Assembly (NCBI RefSeq): GCF_030538285.1
Contig: NZ_JAUNUG010000004.1
Span: forward strand, 1 to 64,000
Direction: 5' to 3'
Source: Corynebacterium sp.
Lineage (GTDB): Bacteria > Actinomycetota > Actinomycetes > Mycobacteriales > Mycobacteriaceae
DNA: 64,000 bases
In this document: positions 54,641 to 63,111 of the stretch, piece by piece
Position numbering within the stretch: the first letter of the stretch is position 1
Layout: every line of letters begins with the position of its first letter
The notes under the pieces: generated by a model
What the model saw: only the letters and a program-made list of their open reading frames with translations
Databases searched by the model: none
Told to the model about the DNA's origin: nothing
Position numbers and translations under genes: made by a program

Positions 54641-56275
54641 CTAGCGGGAGGACAGGGAAGAGCCGGAGGAACCGGATCCCGCGGGGGTCTCAGCGACGTC
54701 AATCTCGAACACCGTGGTGGTGCCGGAGACCTCGTTGCCCACGACGAGCAGGTTCTTGCTGTTCGGGGAATCCGCGGCCGGGATGAACACCAGGCCCTCC
54801 GCTCCGAGGTCGCCGCTGTTGTCGGAGAAGTCTCGGTTGTTGACGTAGGTGACAAACTGCGCGGCAGACGGGTTGCTCACGTCGTAGACCATGACGCCAC
54901 CGACGCGCTCCAGGCCGATGAAGGCATAGGTGCGGCCGTTGATCTCGCCCAGCGCCACGCCCTCCGGCTCCGGGCCCTTGTCGTCGGAACGGCCCTCGAA
55001 GTTGGCCTCTCGGTGGTTGGAGTTGAAGTACTCCGGGCTGGTCTGTGCGGTGATGCGCTCGAACTGGTCGTCGGAGTTGAACACGCGCTGGCCGTTGCCG
55101 TCGACGATGGAGAAACCGCGGGCGCCGAAGGAATAGATCTCGTCGTGGCACTCGCCCTCGGCGTTGTAGCCGTCGGCGGTGGTGACGGTCAGACGGCCCA
55201 GGTTCTCGTCCTTCTGCAGCTCGGCGATCTCCTCAGTGCTCATGTCGTTGAAACCCTCGCACAGGGTGAGATGCTTGACGCGGGCTTCCTCGGAGTAGCC
55301 ATCCCAGTCGCGGGCATCGCCCTCGTTGGCGGTGACGATGTAGGTGGCGCCGCCCACCTGGTAGGAGGCGATGGAGTCGGGCTGCAGGAAGCCCTTGATC
55401 GGCCAGGTGTCGATGTTGATCTTCCCGTCGCGGTCAGAGACATCCAGCGGGACGACAGAGTGGTCGACGGTGCCCAGCGGCCAGATGTCGGTGACGGTCG
55501 CGGATGCGATGTCGACGACGGCCAGGGCGTTGTTCTCCTGCAGGGAGACATACGCGGTGTTGCCCTGAACGGTGATGTACTCCGGCTCCAGGTTCTGGGC
55601 GACAGTGCCCTCCGGCCCAAAGATACGGACCCCCTCCGGCAGGGCGCCCGGCTCGTTGTAGGCGCGGAAATCGGCGGTGCGGACATCATCCTGGGATGCT
55701 GCGGCGATATCAGCAGGCAGGGCCACCACGGAGACGGAGCCCTCCGGGTCGACCGAGTAGTCCTCGGCCGGCTCACCCTCGTTGGCGACGAGCGCGTACT
55801 TGCCGTCCTCAGTGATGGTCACCATATCCGGGAGGGAACCGACACCGACGGTGCCGAAGGTCTCCAAGGTGGCGGCGTCGAAAAAGAGCAGGGAACCGGG
55901 GGCGGTCTTGTCGTTGGCGGGTTCGACGGTGGCGACAGCGAGGCCGTCGGCGCGCACGGCCACAGAGTTGATGACGGTGTTGTCGCCAGCGTCGACCGAG
56001 TCGACCTTCTTCGGTGCGGTCGGATCAGAGATGTCCAGGACGTCGATCTGGCCGGACTGCGCGTTAACGGTGAGGACCCGCTGGGTACCAGCGTGGTAGT
56101 CGACGATCTCGGCGGCGGAGGCGTCGAAGATCCCGGTCTCGTAGCTGCCGATCGGGGTGATGCTCAGCGCTGCACCCGGCGCGGAGTGGACAATCTGGGC
56201 CTGGGCCGGGACGAACAGGGACAGGCTGGTGGCGACAGCCGCGCACAGGGCGACGGCGGAACGGCGAAGCGACAA
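54641..56275 (-). CDS. Secreted choice-of-anchor I domain beta-propeller protein
   Basis: 544 residues. The signal peptide is SLRRSAVALCAAVATSLSLFVPAQA. LVIVD-like propeller blades follow: QIDVLDISDPTAPKKV, LPDMVTITEDGKYALVANEGEP, YSVDPEGSVSVV, LEPEYITVQGNTAYVSLQENNALAVVDI and EGVALGEINGRTYAFIGLER. This matches choice-of-anchor I proteins (alkaline-phosphatase-associated). The start is TTG 56275 with AGGAGA upstream. It ends in a Gly/Ser-rich tail (GSGSSGSSLSSR) with no membrane helix, so any anchor is missing or lost. Confidence 0.8.
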   Translation of the reverse strand: MSLRRSAVALCAAVATSLSLFVPAQAQIVHSAPGAALSITPIGSYETGIFDASAAEIVDYHAGTQRVLTVNAQSGQIDVLDISDPTAPKKVDSVDAGDNTVINSVAVRADGLAVATVEPANDKTAPGSLLFFDAATLETFGTVGVGSLPDMVTITEDGKYALVANEGEPAEDYSVDPEGSVSVVALPADIAAASQDDVRTADFRAYNEPGALPEGVRIFGPEGTVAQNLEPEYITVQGNTAYVSLQENNALAVVDIASATVTDIWPLGTVDHSVVPLDVSDRDGKINIDTWPIKGFLQPDSIASYQVGGATYIVTANEGDARDWDGYSEEARVKHLTLCEGFNDMSTEEIAELQKDENLGRLTVTTADGYNAEGECHDEIYSFGARGFSIVDGNGQRVFNSDDQFERITAQTSPEYFNSNHREANFEGRSDDKGPEPEGVALGEINGRTYAFIGLERVGGVMVYDVSNPSAAQFVTYVNNRDFSDNSGDLGAEGLVFIPAADSPNSKNLLVVGNEVSGTTTVFEIDVAETPAGSGSSGSSLSSR

Positions 56276-56431
56276 GGGTCTTCTCCTGAATTCACGATGA
56301 ACAAATACGAAGAGTCATGGTGGCCCAGTCACGTAACTGCTCAGCTAACATCCGACCACCTCCGGGTGAACACTGCATGAAGCAGGCCGCGAGGGATGTG
56401 TTCGGGAAGGAGAGGACTACACTGTTTCGAC

Positions 56432-57727
56432 ATGAGTGACACCCCGGCATCCGTGACCACCTTTGAGCCTGTCCACGCCTCGGACATTCAGCTGGCCCAG
56501 GCCCGGATTTCGTCCGTCATCGCGCCGACACCGCTGCAGTACTGCCCGCGCCTGTCCGAGGAGACCGGCTGCGAGGTCTACCTCAAGCGCGAGGACCTGC
56601 AGGATGTGCGCTCCTACAAGATCCGCGGTGCGTACTACGCGATTGCCAATCTGGATGATGCCCAGCGGGAGGCCGGCATCATCGCCGCCTCCGCCGGAAA
56701 CCACGCGCAGGGCGTGGCCTATGCCTGCCGCACCATGGGCATCCCGGGGCGCATCTACGTGCCGGTCCAGACACCGAAGCAGAAGCGGGACCGTATCGCC
56801 GTGCATGGTGGGGACATGGTGGAGCTTGTCGTCACCGGTAACAATTTCGATGAGGCCGCCGAGGCCGCGCGTGCCGACGCCGCCGAGCGCGGCGCCACCA
56901 TGATCGAGCCTTTCGACGCCCGCGACACCATCATCGGCCAAGGAACCGTCGCCGCGGAGATCCTCACGCAGCTCAGTTCCATCGGTAAGTCTCTCGACTC
57001 CATTTTCGTCCCTGTCGGTGGCGCCGGTCTGCTCGCCGGCGTCGCCTCCTACCTGGCGGACCTGGCGCCGCGGACCGCGATCGTGGGCGTCGAGCCCGCC
57101 GGTGCCGCCTCGCTGCAGGCCGCTTTGCGTGCCGACGGCCCCGTCACCCTCGATACCGTCGACCCCTTCGTCGATGGTGCCGCCGTGAAGCGCATCGGCA
57201 ACCTCAGCTACGAGATCGTCGAACGCAACCAGGGCCGCACCCACGTCATGGATGTTTCCGAAGGTGCCGTATGTACCGAGATGTTGGAGCTGTATCAGAA
57301 TGAGGGCATCATCACCGAGCCCGCCGGGGCCCTGTCCGTCACGGGCCTGAAGGAAATGAAGATGCAATCTGACTCCGTCGTGGTGTGCATCATCTCCGGC
57401 GGCAACAACGATGTGCTCCGCTACGCCGAGATCATGGAGCGCTCCCTCGTGCACCGCGGACTCAAGCACTACTTCCTGGTGAACTTCCCGCAGGAACCCG
57501 GCCAGTTGCGCCACTTCCTCAACGACATCCTCGGCCCCGATGATGACATCACCCTATTCGAGTACCTCAAGCGCAACAACCGCGAGACCGGAGCCGCTCT
57601 CGTCGGACTCGAGCTCGGCCGGGCGCGCGACTTCGACCCGCTTGTCGAGCGCATGAACGCCTCCCGCATCGACTGCCAGCATCTCAAGCCGAACACCCCG
57701 GAATACGAGTACCTCGTCAACACCTAG
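56432..57727 (+). CDS. ilvA: Threonine deaminase (dehydratase)
   Basis: 431 residues. Converts Thr to 2-oxobutyrate, the first step of isoleucine synthesis. The PLP lysine is K63 in SYKIRGAYY; SAGNHAQGVAYA and PVGGAGLLAGVA (phosphate-binding loop) follow. A single short ACT-like regulatory domain (residues about 340-431, YFLVNFPQEPGQLRHFLND) suggests the short corynebacterial form, which is inhibited by isoleucine. TACACT (56418-56423) ends 8 bases before the ATG, a leaderless signature. Confidence 0.95.
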   Translation: MSDTPASVTTFEPVHASDIQLAQARISSVIAPTPLQYCPRLSEETGCEVYLKREDLQDVRSYKIRGAYYAIANLDDAQREAGIIAASAGNHAQGVAYACRTMGIPGRIYVPVQTPKQKRDRIAVHGGDMVELVVTGNNFDEAAEAARADAAERGATMIEPFDARDTIIGQGTVAAEILTQLSSIGKSLDSIFVPVGGAGLLAGVASYLADLAPRTAIVGVEPAGAASLQAALRADGPVTLDTVDPFVDGAAVKRIGNLSYEIVERNQGRTHVMDVSEGAVCTEMLELYQNEGIITEPAGALSVTGLKEMKMQSDSVVVCIISGGNNDVLRYAEIMERSLVHRGLKHYFLVNFPQEPGQLRHFLNDILGPDDDITLFEYLKRNNRETGAALVGLELGRARDFDPLVERMNASRIDCQHLKPNTPEYEYLVNT

Positions 57728-57751
57728 GCGATGAAGGGGAGATTTGGGCGG

Positions 57752-58528
57752 CTACGAAAATTTACGGGAGTCTAGAAATCCCTTCGCAGACTGCGAAATC
57801 GGAGGAAGGGTGGCGGGCAGTTCCGTGCCGTCGAGGACAGTCACATGGGAGTGCTCACTAATACGGTCAAACCATTGAGAGGAATCATCCCGGTGGGTCA
57901 GTCCGCGGCGGTAGGCAAAAGCGACAATGTCGGGCGCCCATAGTAGGTTCTCATCGGATGGGCTGGCGTGGAGGTGCTGGATATAAGTCGGGATTCTTTT
58001 CGATGCCCGAAGCTCCTTGAAGTCGCGGCGATCGCGATTGTCATTAGCTCCTTTGTTGGATCGTTCAAATATCACTGCCCTGAGGTCCTTCACTCCATCC
58101 GACAACTGACTCACCAAATGGCGCAGGCAGTTACTACGGGCTTCCAGCCGCTGGTTCTCATGGGTGGATTCCAAGGGTACTTGCGTGACCAGGAGACTGA
58201 CATCATCGTGATCGTGGAAGTAGTCAAGTAGGCGCGTGAAGATCTCTCTCCCCTCGGGAGTCTGAACTGCGTCTGTACTGTGCCAGTGGGAAGATCCCAC
58301 AATCCCCCTCAGATCTTCCCGGACATCTGTGATCTCCCTACCGCGGTAGATGGCCGCACGCATTGTATAGAAGCCCGGGGCCTCGCCTCGCTTTTCATCG
58401 TCGGACGGCCTTGTGCTATCGAATGTTTCATCGAGGTACGCGACTACTTGTTCTTCACCCAGATGGGAGTAGAGTTTGGATAGCACAGGATTCTGGCGAT
58501 GCTGCATGGGACTAAGAATGGCATACAT
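57752..58528 (-). CDS. DUF3800-like RNase H-fold protein
   Basis: 258 residues. VVAYLDETFDS near the N-terminus, a repeated acidic/His middle (SSHWHSTDAVQTPEGREI, VIFERSNKGANDNRDRRDF) and WAPDIVAFAYRRGL near the end follow the pattern of DUF3800 proteins, which have an RNase H/integrase-like fold with three acidic residues. The base composition looks less GC-rich than its neighbours. Start ATG 58528 or ATG 58507. It lies between ilvA and the tandem ATPases and may be a late insertion. Function unknown; the family is often found near defence or mobile genes. Confidence 0.55.
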   Translation of the reverse strand: MYAILSPMQHRQNPVLSKLYSHLGEEQVVAYLDETFDSTRPSDDEKRGEAPGFYTMRAAIYRGREITDVREDLRGIVGSSHWHSTDAVQTPEGREIFTRLLDYFHDHDDVSLLVTQVPLESTHENQRLEARSNCLRHLVSQLSDGVKDLRAVIFERSNKGANDNRDRRDFKELRASKRIPTYIQHLHASPSDENLLWAPDIVAFAYRRGLTHRDDSSQWFDRISEHSHVTVLDGTELPATLPPISQSAKGFLDSRKFS

Positions 58529-58703
58529 GCCGCGTGGTGGTAGCCGGGAGAGAAGCGCCCCTGTTCGGGGGTGGTTTCTGTTGACTGCTGTAGCCGTCGC
58601 TCTTATGCTTGGTGCCGAGCAAAGGAAGCGGATCGAACCTTGGAAGAGGCCGAAAAGTTTCCCGGCCCCAGACCGACCTACGGGCGGCTGGGGTTGCTTA
58701 CTA

Positions 58704-59417
58704 TTAAGGCGAAGTCACGTCGATCATGTAGTCGGCGATGCCGTGCGGATCGGCGAGGAAGTCTCGTAGAGCTCGGTAGGAGGTCGTCTCCTGCACGCCG
58801 ATGTCTTCGAGGATGCCGCCGTCAGCGGTGAACTCGTAGATCCGCGCGCCGGGTAGGGCCAGCAGTACGGGGGAGTGGGTGGCGATGATGAGCTGCGCAC
58901 CCGCTTGCGCGATCTGATGCAGTTCGGCGAGCAGTGTCATCTGGCGGATGAAGGAGAGTCCGGCTTCGGGCTCGTCGAGAAGAAACAGGCCCGCGCCGTG
59001 GAAGCTGTCCTGCACGATACGCAGGACCGATTCACCGTGGGAGAGGGCATAGAGATCGGTGTCGTGGGTGAGGTTGAACTGGCTGGCCACCCCGTAGTGG
59101 GCTTCGGCGCGCAGAAAGTGACCGTTCATCGCGCGCGGGCCACGCAGCAGGGTGGCGGCGTGGCGGAGCGGATTCTCCCGGCCGCCCGGCGCATCCCCGA
59201 AGGCCCCTCCGTGGGCGTTGAAACCCGCGCTCACGGCGATGCCCTCCAGGAGCGTTGACTTGCCGACGCCGTTCTCGCCGGTGAACAGGGTGATGGGTTG
59301 GCGGAGGTTGAGCCCGGAATCGCGAAGCAATGCCCGGAAGGCGGGGACGTCGTCGATCCAGGGCGGCCCGTCGGGGTGAAATGCGGGCCGGTAGCTGTGG
59401 ACGAAGAACTTGCTCAT
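58704..59417 (-). CDS. Compact ABC-type AAA ATPase, downstream copy
   Basis: 237 residues, one ABC-type ATPase domain: Walker A FTGENGVGKST, signature-like LSHGES, Walker B GLFLLDEPEAGLS and H-loop IIATHSPVLLALPGARI. No membrane or nuclease domain is attached. It is a paralogue of the gene directly upstream; both share EPEAGLS and THSP(V/I)LLALPGA. Its start overlaps the paralogue's stop. It is the third gene of a treZ-ATPase-ATPase unit on the minus strand. Confidence 0.8.
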   Translation of the reverse strand: MSKFFVHSYRPAFHPDGPPWIDDVPAFRALLRDSGLNLRQPITLFTGENGVGKSTLLEGIAVSAGFNAHGGAFGDAPGGRENPLRHAATLLRGPRAMNGHFLRAEAHYGVASQFNLTHDTDLYALSHGESVLRIVQDSFHGAGLFLLDEPEAGLSFIRQMTLLAELHQIAQAGAQLIIATHSPVLLALPGARIYEFTADGGILEDIGVQETTSYRALRDFLADPHGIADYMIDVTSP

Positions 59418-60109
59418 GATGTCAGGTACTCCGTGGTGCCGATTGGGTCCGCAACAAACTCCCGCGCCGCGCGGAAGGCCTCAGTGTCTTCGAGCTGGCG
59501 TTCGTGAATGCCCATCGCGTCGACCTCCAGGATCTGGGCACCCGGGAGGGCCAGCAGGATGGGGGAGTGGGTGGCCATGATGATCTGGGATCCGCGATCC
59601 GCCAGATGCCACAGGCGGCCCAGCAACTCCAATTGGCGCAGATTCGACAGCCCGGCCTCAGGCTCATCGAGGATGAACAGCCCACCGCCGTGGAAACGAC
59701 GCTCCACCAACGACATGATTGACTGGCCGTGGCTCATGTCCAGCAGGTCGGGAAGCGGAGAGTCATCCAGGCCCGCGTACCACTGAGCCAGGTTGAAGAA
59801 TGATTCGCCGCGGAGGAAGAAGCCGTCCGGGGCGTTGTGACGCCGCAGCGTGAGGTACTCGTTCAGCGGGGACACGGAGTTGTCCTCCACCTGCATCCTC
59901 GCGTGGCGCGACCCGCCCTCCGCGTTGAAACCGCTGCCCACCGCGAGGGCCTCCACCAACGTGGATTTGCCGGCCCCGTTCTCCCCGGAGATGAGTGTCA
60001 CGGGTGCGGTGAACTCCAGTGGGGCCTGCAGGAGGGCACACACAACCGGAAGTGCCCGCAGCCAGGAGGGGTGGGGCGGGGCGTCGAGGAGCGCGGCGCG
60101 GAGGAACAT
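59414..60109 (-). CDS. Compact ABC-type AAA ATPase, upstream copy
   Basis: 231 residues. Walker A ISGENGAGKST, signature MSHGQS, Walker B GLFILDEPEAGLS, H-loop IMATHSPILLALPGAQI. The layout is the same as in its paralogue. The ATG follows the treZ stop without a gap (60110/60109), implying cotranscription and perhaps translational coupling with treZ. Role unknown; the two may form a heterodimer. Confidence 0.8.
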   Translation of the reverse strand: MFLRAALLDAPPHPSWLRALPVVCALLQAPLEFTAPVTLISGENGAGKSTLVEALAVGSGFNAEGGSRHARMQVEDNSVSPLNEYLTLRRHNAPDGFFLRGESFFNLAQWYAGLDDSPLPDLLDMSHGQSIMSLVERRFHGGGLFILDEPEAGLSNLRQLELLGRLWHLADRGSQIIMATHSPILLALPGAQILEVDAMGIHERQLEDTEAFRAAREFVADPIGTTEYLTS

Positions 60110-61828
60110 CTAGCGGCGCACGAGCGCGAACTCCCAGGGGCCCAGGCGCGTGTCATCGAGGCCGACCTCGGGGGAGGTAAAGGAGTAGATGAGCTCGCCG
60201 CCGAAGGGCGCAGTCACGTCCGCGTCGGAGAGGTTGGCCACTAGCAGGACATCATCCCATCCCATGGCCAACCACCCCTCGCCCGTCTCGACGAGCAGCT
60301 GCGAGAGGTCGGCGCGGGACAGGCCCAGCTCTCGGCGCAGGCGCAGCAGCTGCGTGTATGTGGCGTGGATCTCCTGCTGCTCCGCACCGAAATCCCAGTC
60401 CAGCTTCGAGGCCTCGAAGGTGGCGGGATCGGCCGGATCAGGGACCTCAGCATGGTCCCAGCCGGAACGGGCGAACTCACGCTTGCGGCCCTCGGAGGTC
60501 AGGCGGTTGAGGTTGTCGTCGGTGTGTGAGCAGAAGAAGGCGAAAGGTGTCTGCGCGCCGTATTCCTCACCCATGAACAGCATCGGGGTGTACGGCGAGC
60601 AGTAGATCACCGCGGCCTTGAGTATCTGCTGTTGCGGGGTGAGATTCATCGACGGACGGTCGCCCGAGGCACGGTTGCCGGTCTGGTCATGGGTGGTGGT
60701 GTAAGTGACCAGGCGGTGGGCCGGGATCGAGTTCACGTCGATGGGGCGGCCGTGGTGCCGTCCGCGGAAGGAGGAGTAGGTGCCGTCGAAGTAGAAACCG
60801 GCGCGCAGGGTCTTGGCCAGGGCGTCCAGCGAGCCGAAGTCCTCGTAGTAGGCGTGGTTCTCACCGGAGACGACAGTGTGCAGCGCGTGGTGGATATCAT
60901 CCACCCACTGGCCGGCCAGCCCGTAACCGCCGCCGTCGCGCCCGGTGATCAGGCGCGGATCATTCATGTCCGATTCGGCGATGATGTAGCGCGGCACACC
61001 CGTACGGGCCGTGACGTCATCGGCGACGTCCTGGATCTGCTCCATGATCGAGTAGGCACCGGTGTCATCGAGGGAGTGGACGGCGTCGAGACGCAGGCCG
61101 TCAATGCGGTAGTCATCCAGCCACAGGCGCACCGCGTCGAGAATGAACGCGCGGACCTCATCGGACTGCGGCCCGGAAATGTTGACCACCTCACCCCAGC
61201 CGGTGGAACCACCCGCGGTGTAAGGGCCGAACATACCGTTGTAGTTGCCGTCGGGGCCGAAGTGGTTGTACACGACGTCGAGGATGACGCCGATGCCGAC
61301 GGCATGCGCGGCGTCGATAAGCTTCTTGAGACCCTCCGGACCGCCGTAACCTGCGTGGACGGCATGCCAGGTGACACCGTCATAACCCCAGTTGCGCTCG
61401 CCGCCGAAGGGCTGGACGGGCATGAGCTCAATGGCGGTGACCCCGAGATCCTTGAGGTAACCCAACTTCCCGATCACCCCGTCGAACGTCCCCTCCGGGG
61501 TGAACGTGCCCACGTGCAGTTCGTAGATGACCTGCCCCGCCAGCGGACGCCCCGTCCACTCGGCGGCCCAGTCGAAGGCCGGATCAACCACTTCGCTTAA
61601 ACCGTGGACACCGTCGGGCTGGGCCTGGCTGCGCGGATCGGGGAGGGGCTTGGACCAGTCGGTGCCGTCGAAAAGCTCGAAACCATAGCGCATCCCCGGC
61701 TCCGCGATGCGGTCGGCGACCCACCACCCGCCGGAGGATTCCTGCATGGGGATCTCTGCATCAGCGAGGCGGAGGCGGACATCCTGGGCGAAGGGGGCCC
61801 ACACGGAAAACGGTTCATGCGCAGTCAT
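60110..61828 (-). CDS. treZ: Malto-oligosyltrehalose trehalohydrolase
   Basis: 572 residues, GH13 family. It has an N-terminal CBM48-like domain (FSVWAPFAQDVRLRL) followed by the barrel: VIYELHVGTFTPEGTF, DVVYNHFGPDGN, GLRLDAVHSL (nucleophile Asp), IIAESDMNDPR (acid Glu) and TTTHDQTGNRA. With TreY it makes trehalose from glycogen/maltodextrin. TAGCCT (61841-61836) lies 7 bases before ATG 61828. An exact dispersed 13-mer lies at 61310-61322 (K-L-I-D-A). Confidence 0.94.
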   Translation of the reverse strand: MTAHEPFSVWAPFAQDVRLRLADAEIPMQESSGGWWVADRIAEPGMRYGFELFDGTDWSKPLPDPRSQAQPDGVHGLSEVVDPAFDWAAEWTGRPLAGQVIYELHVGTFTPEGTFDGVIGKLGYLKDLGVTAIELMPVQPFGGERNWGYDGVTWHAVHAGYGGPEGLKKLIDAAHAVGIGVILDVVYNHFGPDGNYNGMFGPYTAGGSTGWGEVVNISGPQSDEVRAFILDAVRLWLDDYRIDGLRLDAVHSLDDTGAYSIMEQIQDVADDVTARTGVPRYIIAESDMNDPRLITGRDGGGYGLAGQWVDDIHHALHTVVSGENHAYYEDFGSLDALAKTLRAGFYFDGTYSSFRGRHHGRPIDVNSIPAHRLVTYTTTHDQTGNRASGDRPSMNLTPQQQILKAAVIYCSPYTPMLFMGEEYGAQTPFAFFCSHTDDNLNRLTSEGRKREFARSGWDHAEVPDPADPATFEASKLDWDFGAEQQEIHATYTQLLRLRRELGLSRADLSQLLVETGEGWLAMGWDDVLLVANLSDADVTAPFGGELIYSFTSPEVGLDDTRLGPWEFALVRR

Positions 61829-61869
61829 GCGTTCCAGGCTATCGGAAAGCCCGGCTATTATCAGACCTC
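61829..61869. promoter_or_regulatory. Compact divergent leaderless promoters treZ/yigZ
   Basis: The two start codons are separated by only 41 bases. TAGCCT (61841-61836, minus) is spaced 7 bases from treZ, and TATTAT (61856-61861, plus) is spaced 8 bases from yigZ. The -35 region of each promoter would overlap the -10 region of the other, suggesting mutually exclusive transcription. Confidence 0.55.
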
Positions 61870-62502
61870 ATGCAGTACCAGACGCCCGCCGCCGGTCAGA
61901 CCTGGAGCCACGAATGGGAGGTCAAAAGGTCCCGTTTCCTCTCCCTGGTGCGACGCACACCGGATGAGCAGGCTGCCCGCGACTTCATCGCGCAGGTGCG
62001 CGCGGACTACCCCGATGCCCGGCACCACTGCAGCGCCTATCTGTTGCACATTGAGGGCGCGAATCCGATCGAACGTTCCTCGGACGACGGCGAGCCCTCC
62101 GGCACCGCCGGTCGGCCCATGCTCGATGTTCTCAAGGGTTCCTCGCTTTACGACGCCGCCGTCGTCGTCGTCCGCTGGTTCGGCGGCATCAAGCTCGGGG
62201 CGGGTGGGCTGGTGCACGCCTACTCCCAATCCGTCGGCGACCTGCTGCCCCAGGTGCCCCGTGTCACCCGCGCCATCCGGGAGCTTTATCGCATCGAGGT
62301 CCCGCACGCCGACGCCGGTCGCCTCGAATCGGAGCTACGCGCCCGCGGGGTGTCGATCACTGATACCGGCTACGGCACAGCAGTGACCTACACGCTGGCG
62401 GTGGAACCCGGCGGGCGGGAGGAACTGGAATCCACCCTCGCCGCGTTAACCTCCGGGGCAGTGCTCCCCAGTGAGGCGGGCACCGCTTGGGTCGAGTACT
62501 AG
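61870..62502 (+). CDS. YigZ/IMPACT-family protein
   Basis: 210 residues. KRSRFLSLVRRT, DARHHCSAYLLH, DDGEPSGTAGRPMLDVL and VVVRWFGGIKLGAGGLVHAYS are the family core; a C-terminal ferredoxin-like DUF1949 domain follows. Family members bind nucleic acids/ribosomes; YigZ function is not settled. TATTAT lies 8 bases upstream of the ATG. A small membrane-protein gene follows. Confidence 0.87.
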   Translation: MQYQTPAAGQTWSHEWEVKRSRFLSLVRRTPDEQAARDFIAQVRADYPDARHHCSAYLLHIEGANPIERSSDDGEPSGTAGRPMLDVLKGSSLYDAAVVVVRWFGGIKLGAGGLVHAYSQSVGDLLPQVPRVTRAIRELYRIEVPHADAGRLESELRARGVSITDTGYGTAVTYTLAVEPGGREELESTLAALTSGAVLPSEAGTAWVEY

Positions 62503-62512
62503 GATGGGGCCC

Positions 62513-62746
62513 ATGACAATGCAGCGACGCCCCAACAACCCGATCGAACTGCGCAAGCAGGCTGTCCGCAAGTACACCCGCAACGCCGCGGTCGCCGTCG
62601 GTGGCGGTGTGATCGGCGGTGCCGCACTTGCCCTGCTGTTTACCAGCTGGACCTGGCTGGTGATCGGGCTGGTCGTCGCCGTGGTCGGTGGCTTCTACAA
62701 CTGGAGCAAGGTGCAGAAGATCGTCAACCACCGCGACAACTACTGA
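62513..62746 (+). CDS. Small two-helix membrane protein
   Basis: 77 residues. A basic start (MTMQRRPNNPIELRKQAVRKYTRN) precedes two closely spaced hydrophobic segments (AAVAVGGGVIGGAALALLF and WTWLVIGLVVAVVGGFYN). No family recognised. TAGGAT (62500-62505) overlaps the yigZ stop and ends 7 bases before ATG 62513, supporting this short start. Confidence 0.75.
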   Translation: MTMQRRPNNPIELRKQAVRKYTRNAAVAVGGGVIGGAALALLFTSWTWLVIGLVVAVVGGFYNWSKVQKIVNHRDNY

Positions 62747-62748
62747 TC

Positions 62749-63111
62749 ATGTCCGTCCGCATCGACGTCTGGGTGTGGGCTGTCCGGATCTTCAAGACCC
62801 GTTCTGACGCCGCCGCGGCCGTCCGCGCCGGGCACGTCAAACTCAACGGCGTGGCAGTCAAACCCGCCCAGCAGGTGGTCCCCGGGGACCGGGTCCGCGC
62901 GTGGGTCAACCACCGCGAACTTCAACTGGAGGTGGTGGACACCCCACGCAAACGCGTCGGCGCACCCATCGCCCGCACCTGCTACCTCGACCACTCCCCG
63001 CCGCCCCCGCCGAAGGAGATCCTGGCATCCCAGCCGCGCCGTGACCGCGGGGCCGGCCGCCCGACGAAACGGGAACGCCGCGAACTCGATCGGCTGCGCG
63101 GGCGGGACTAG
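62749..63111 (+). CDS. S4-domain RNA-binding protein (Hsp15/HslR-like)
   Basis: 120 residues. RIDVWVWAVRIFKTRSDAAAAVRAGHVKLNGVAVKPAQQVVPGDRVRAW is an S4 domain, and the rest is a basic tail ending RRELDRLRGRD. HslR binds stalled 50S subunits carrying a peptidyl-tRNA. It starts 2 bases after the membrane-protein gene and overlaps the PrsW gene by 4 bases at the end. Confidence 0.88.
   Translation: MSVRIDVWVWAVRIFKTRSDAAAAVRAGHVKLNGVAVKPAQQVVPGDRVRAWVNHRELQLEVVDTPRKRVGAPIARTCYLDHSPPPPPKEILASQPRRDRGAGRPTKRERRELDRLRGRD

Noticed and set aside
58571-58831. Plus-strand open frame between the DUF3800-like gene and the ATPase
   Set aside because: It runs into the ATPase gene in antisense, has Arg/Ser/Cys-rich composition and no start signal.
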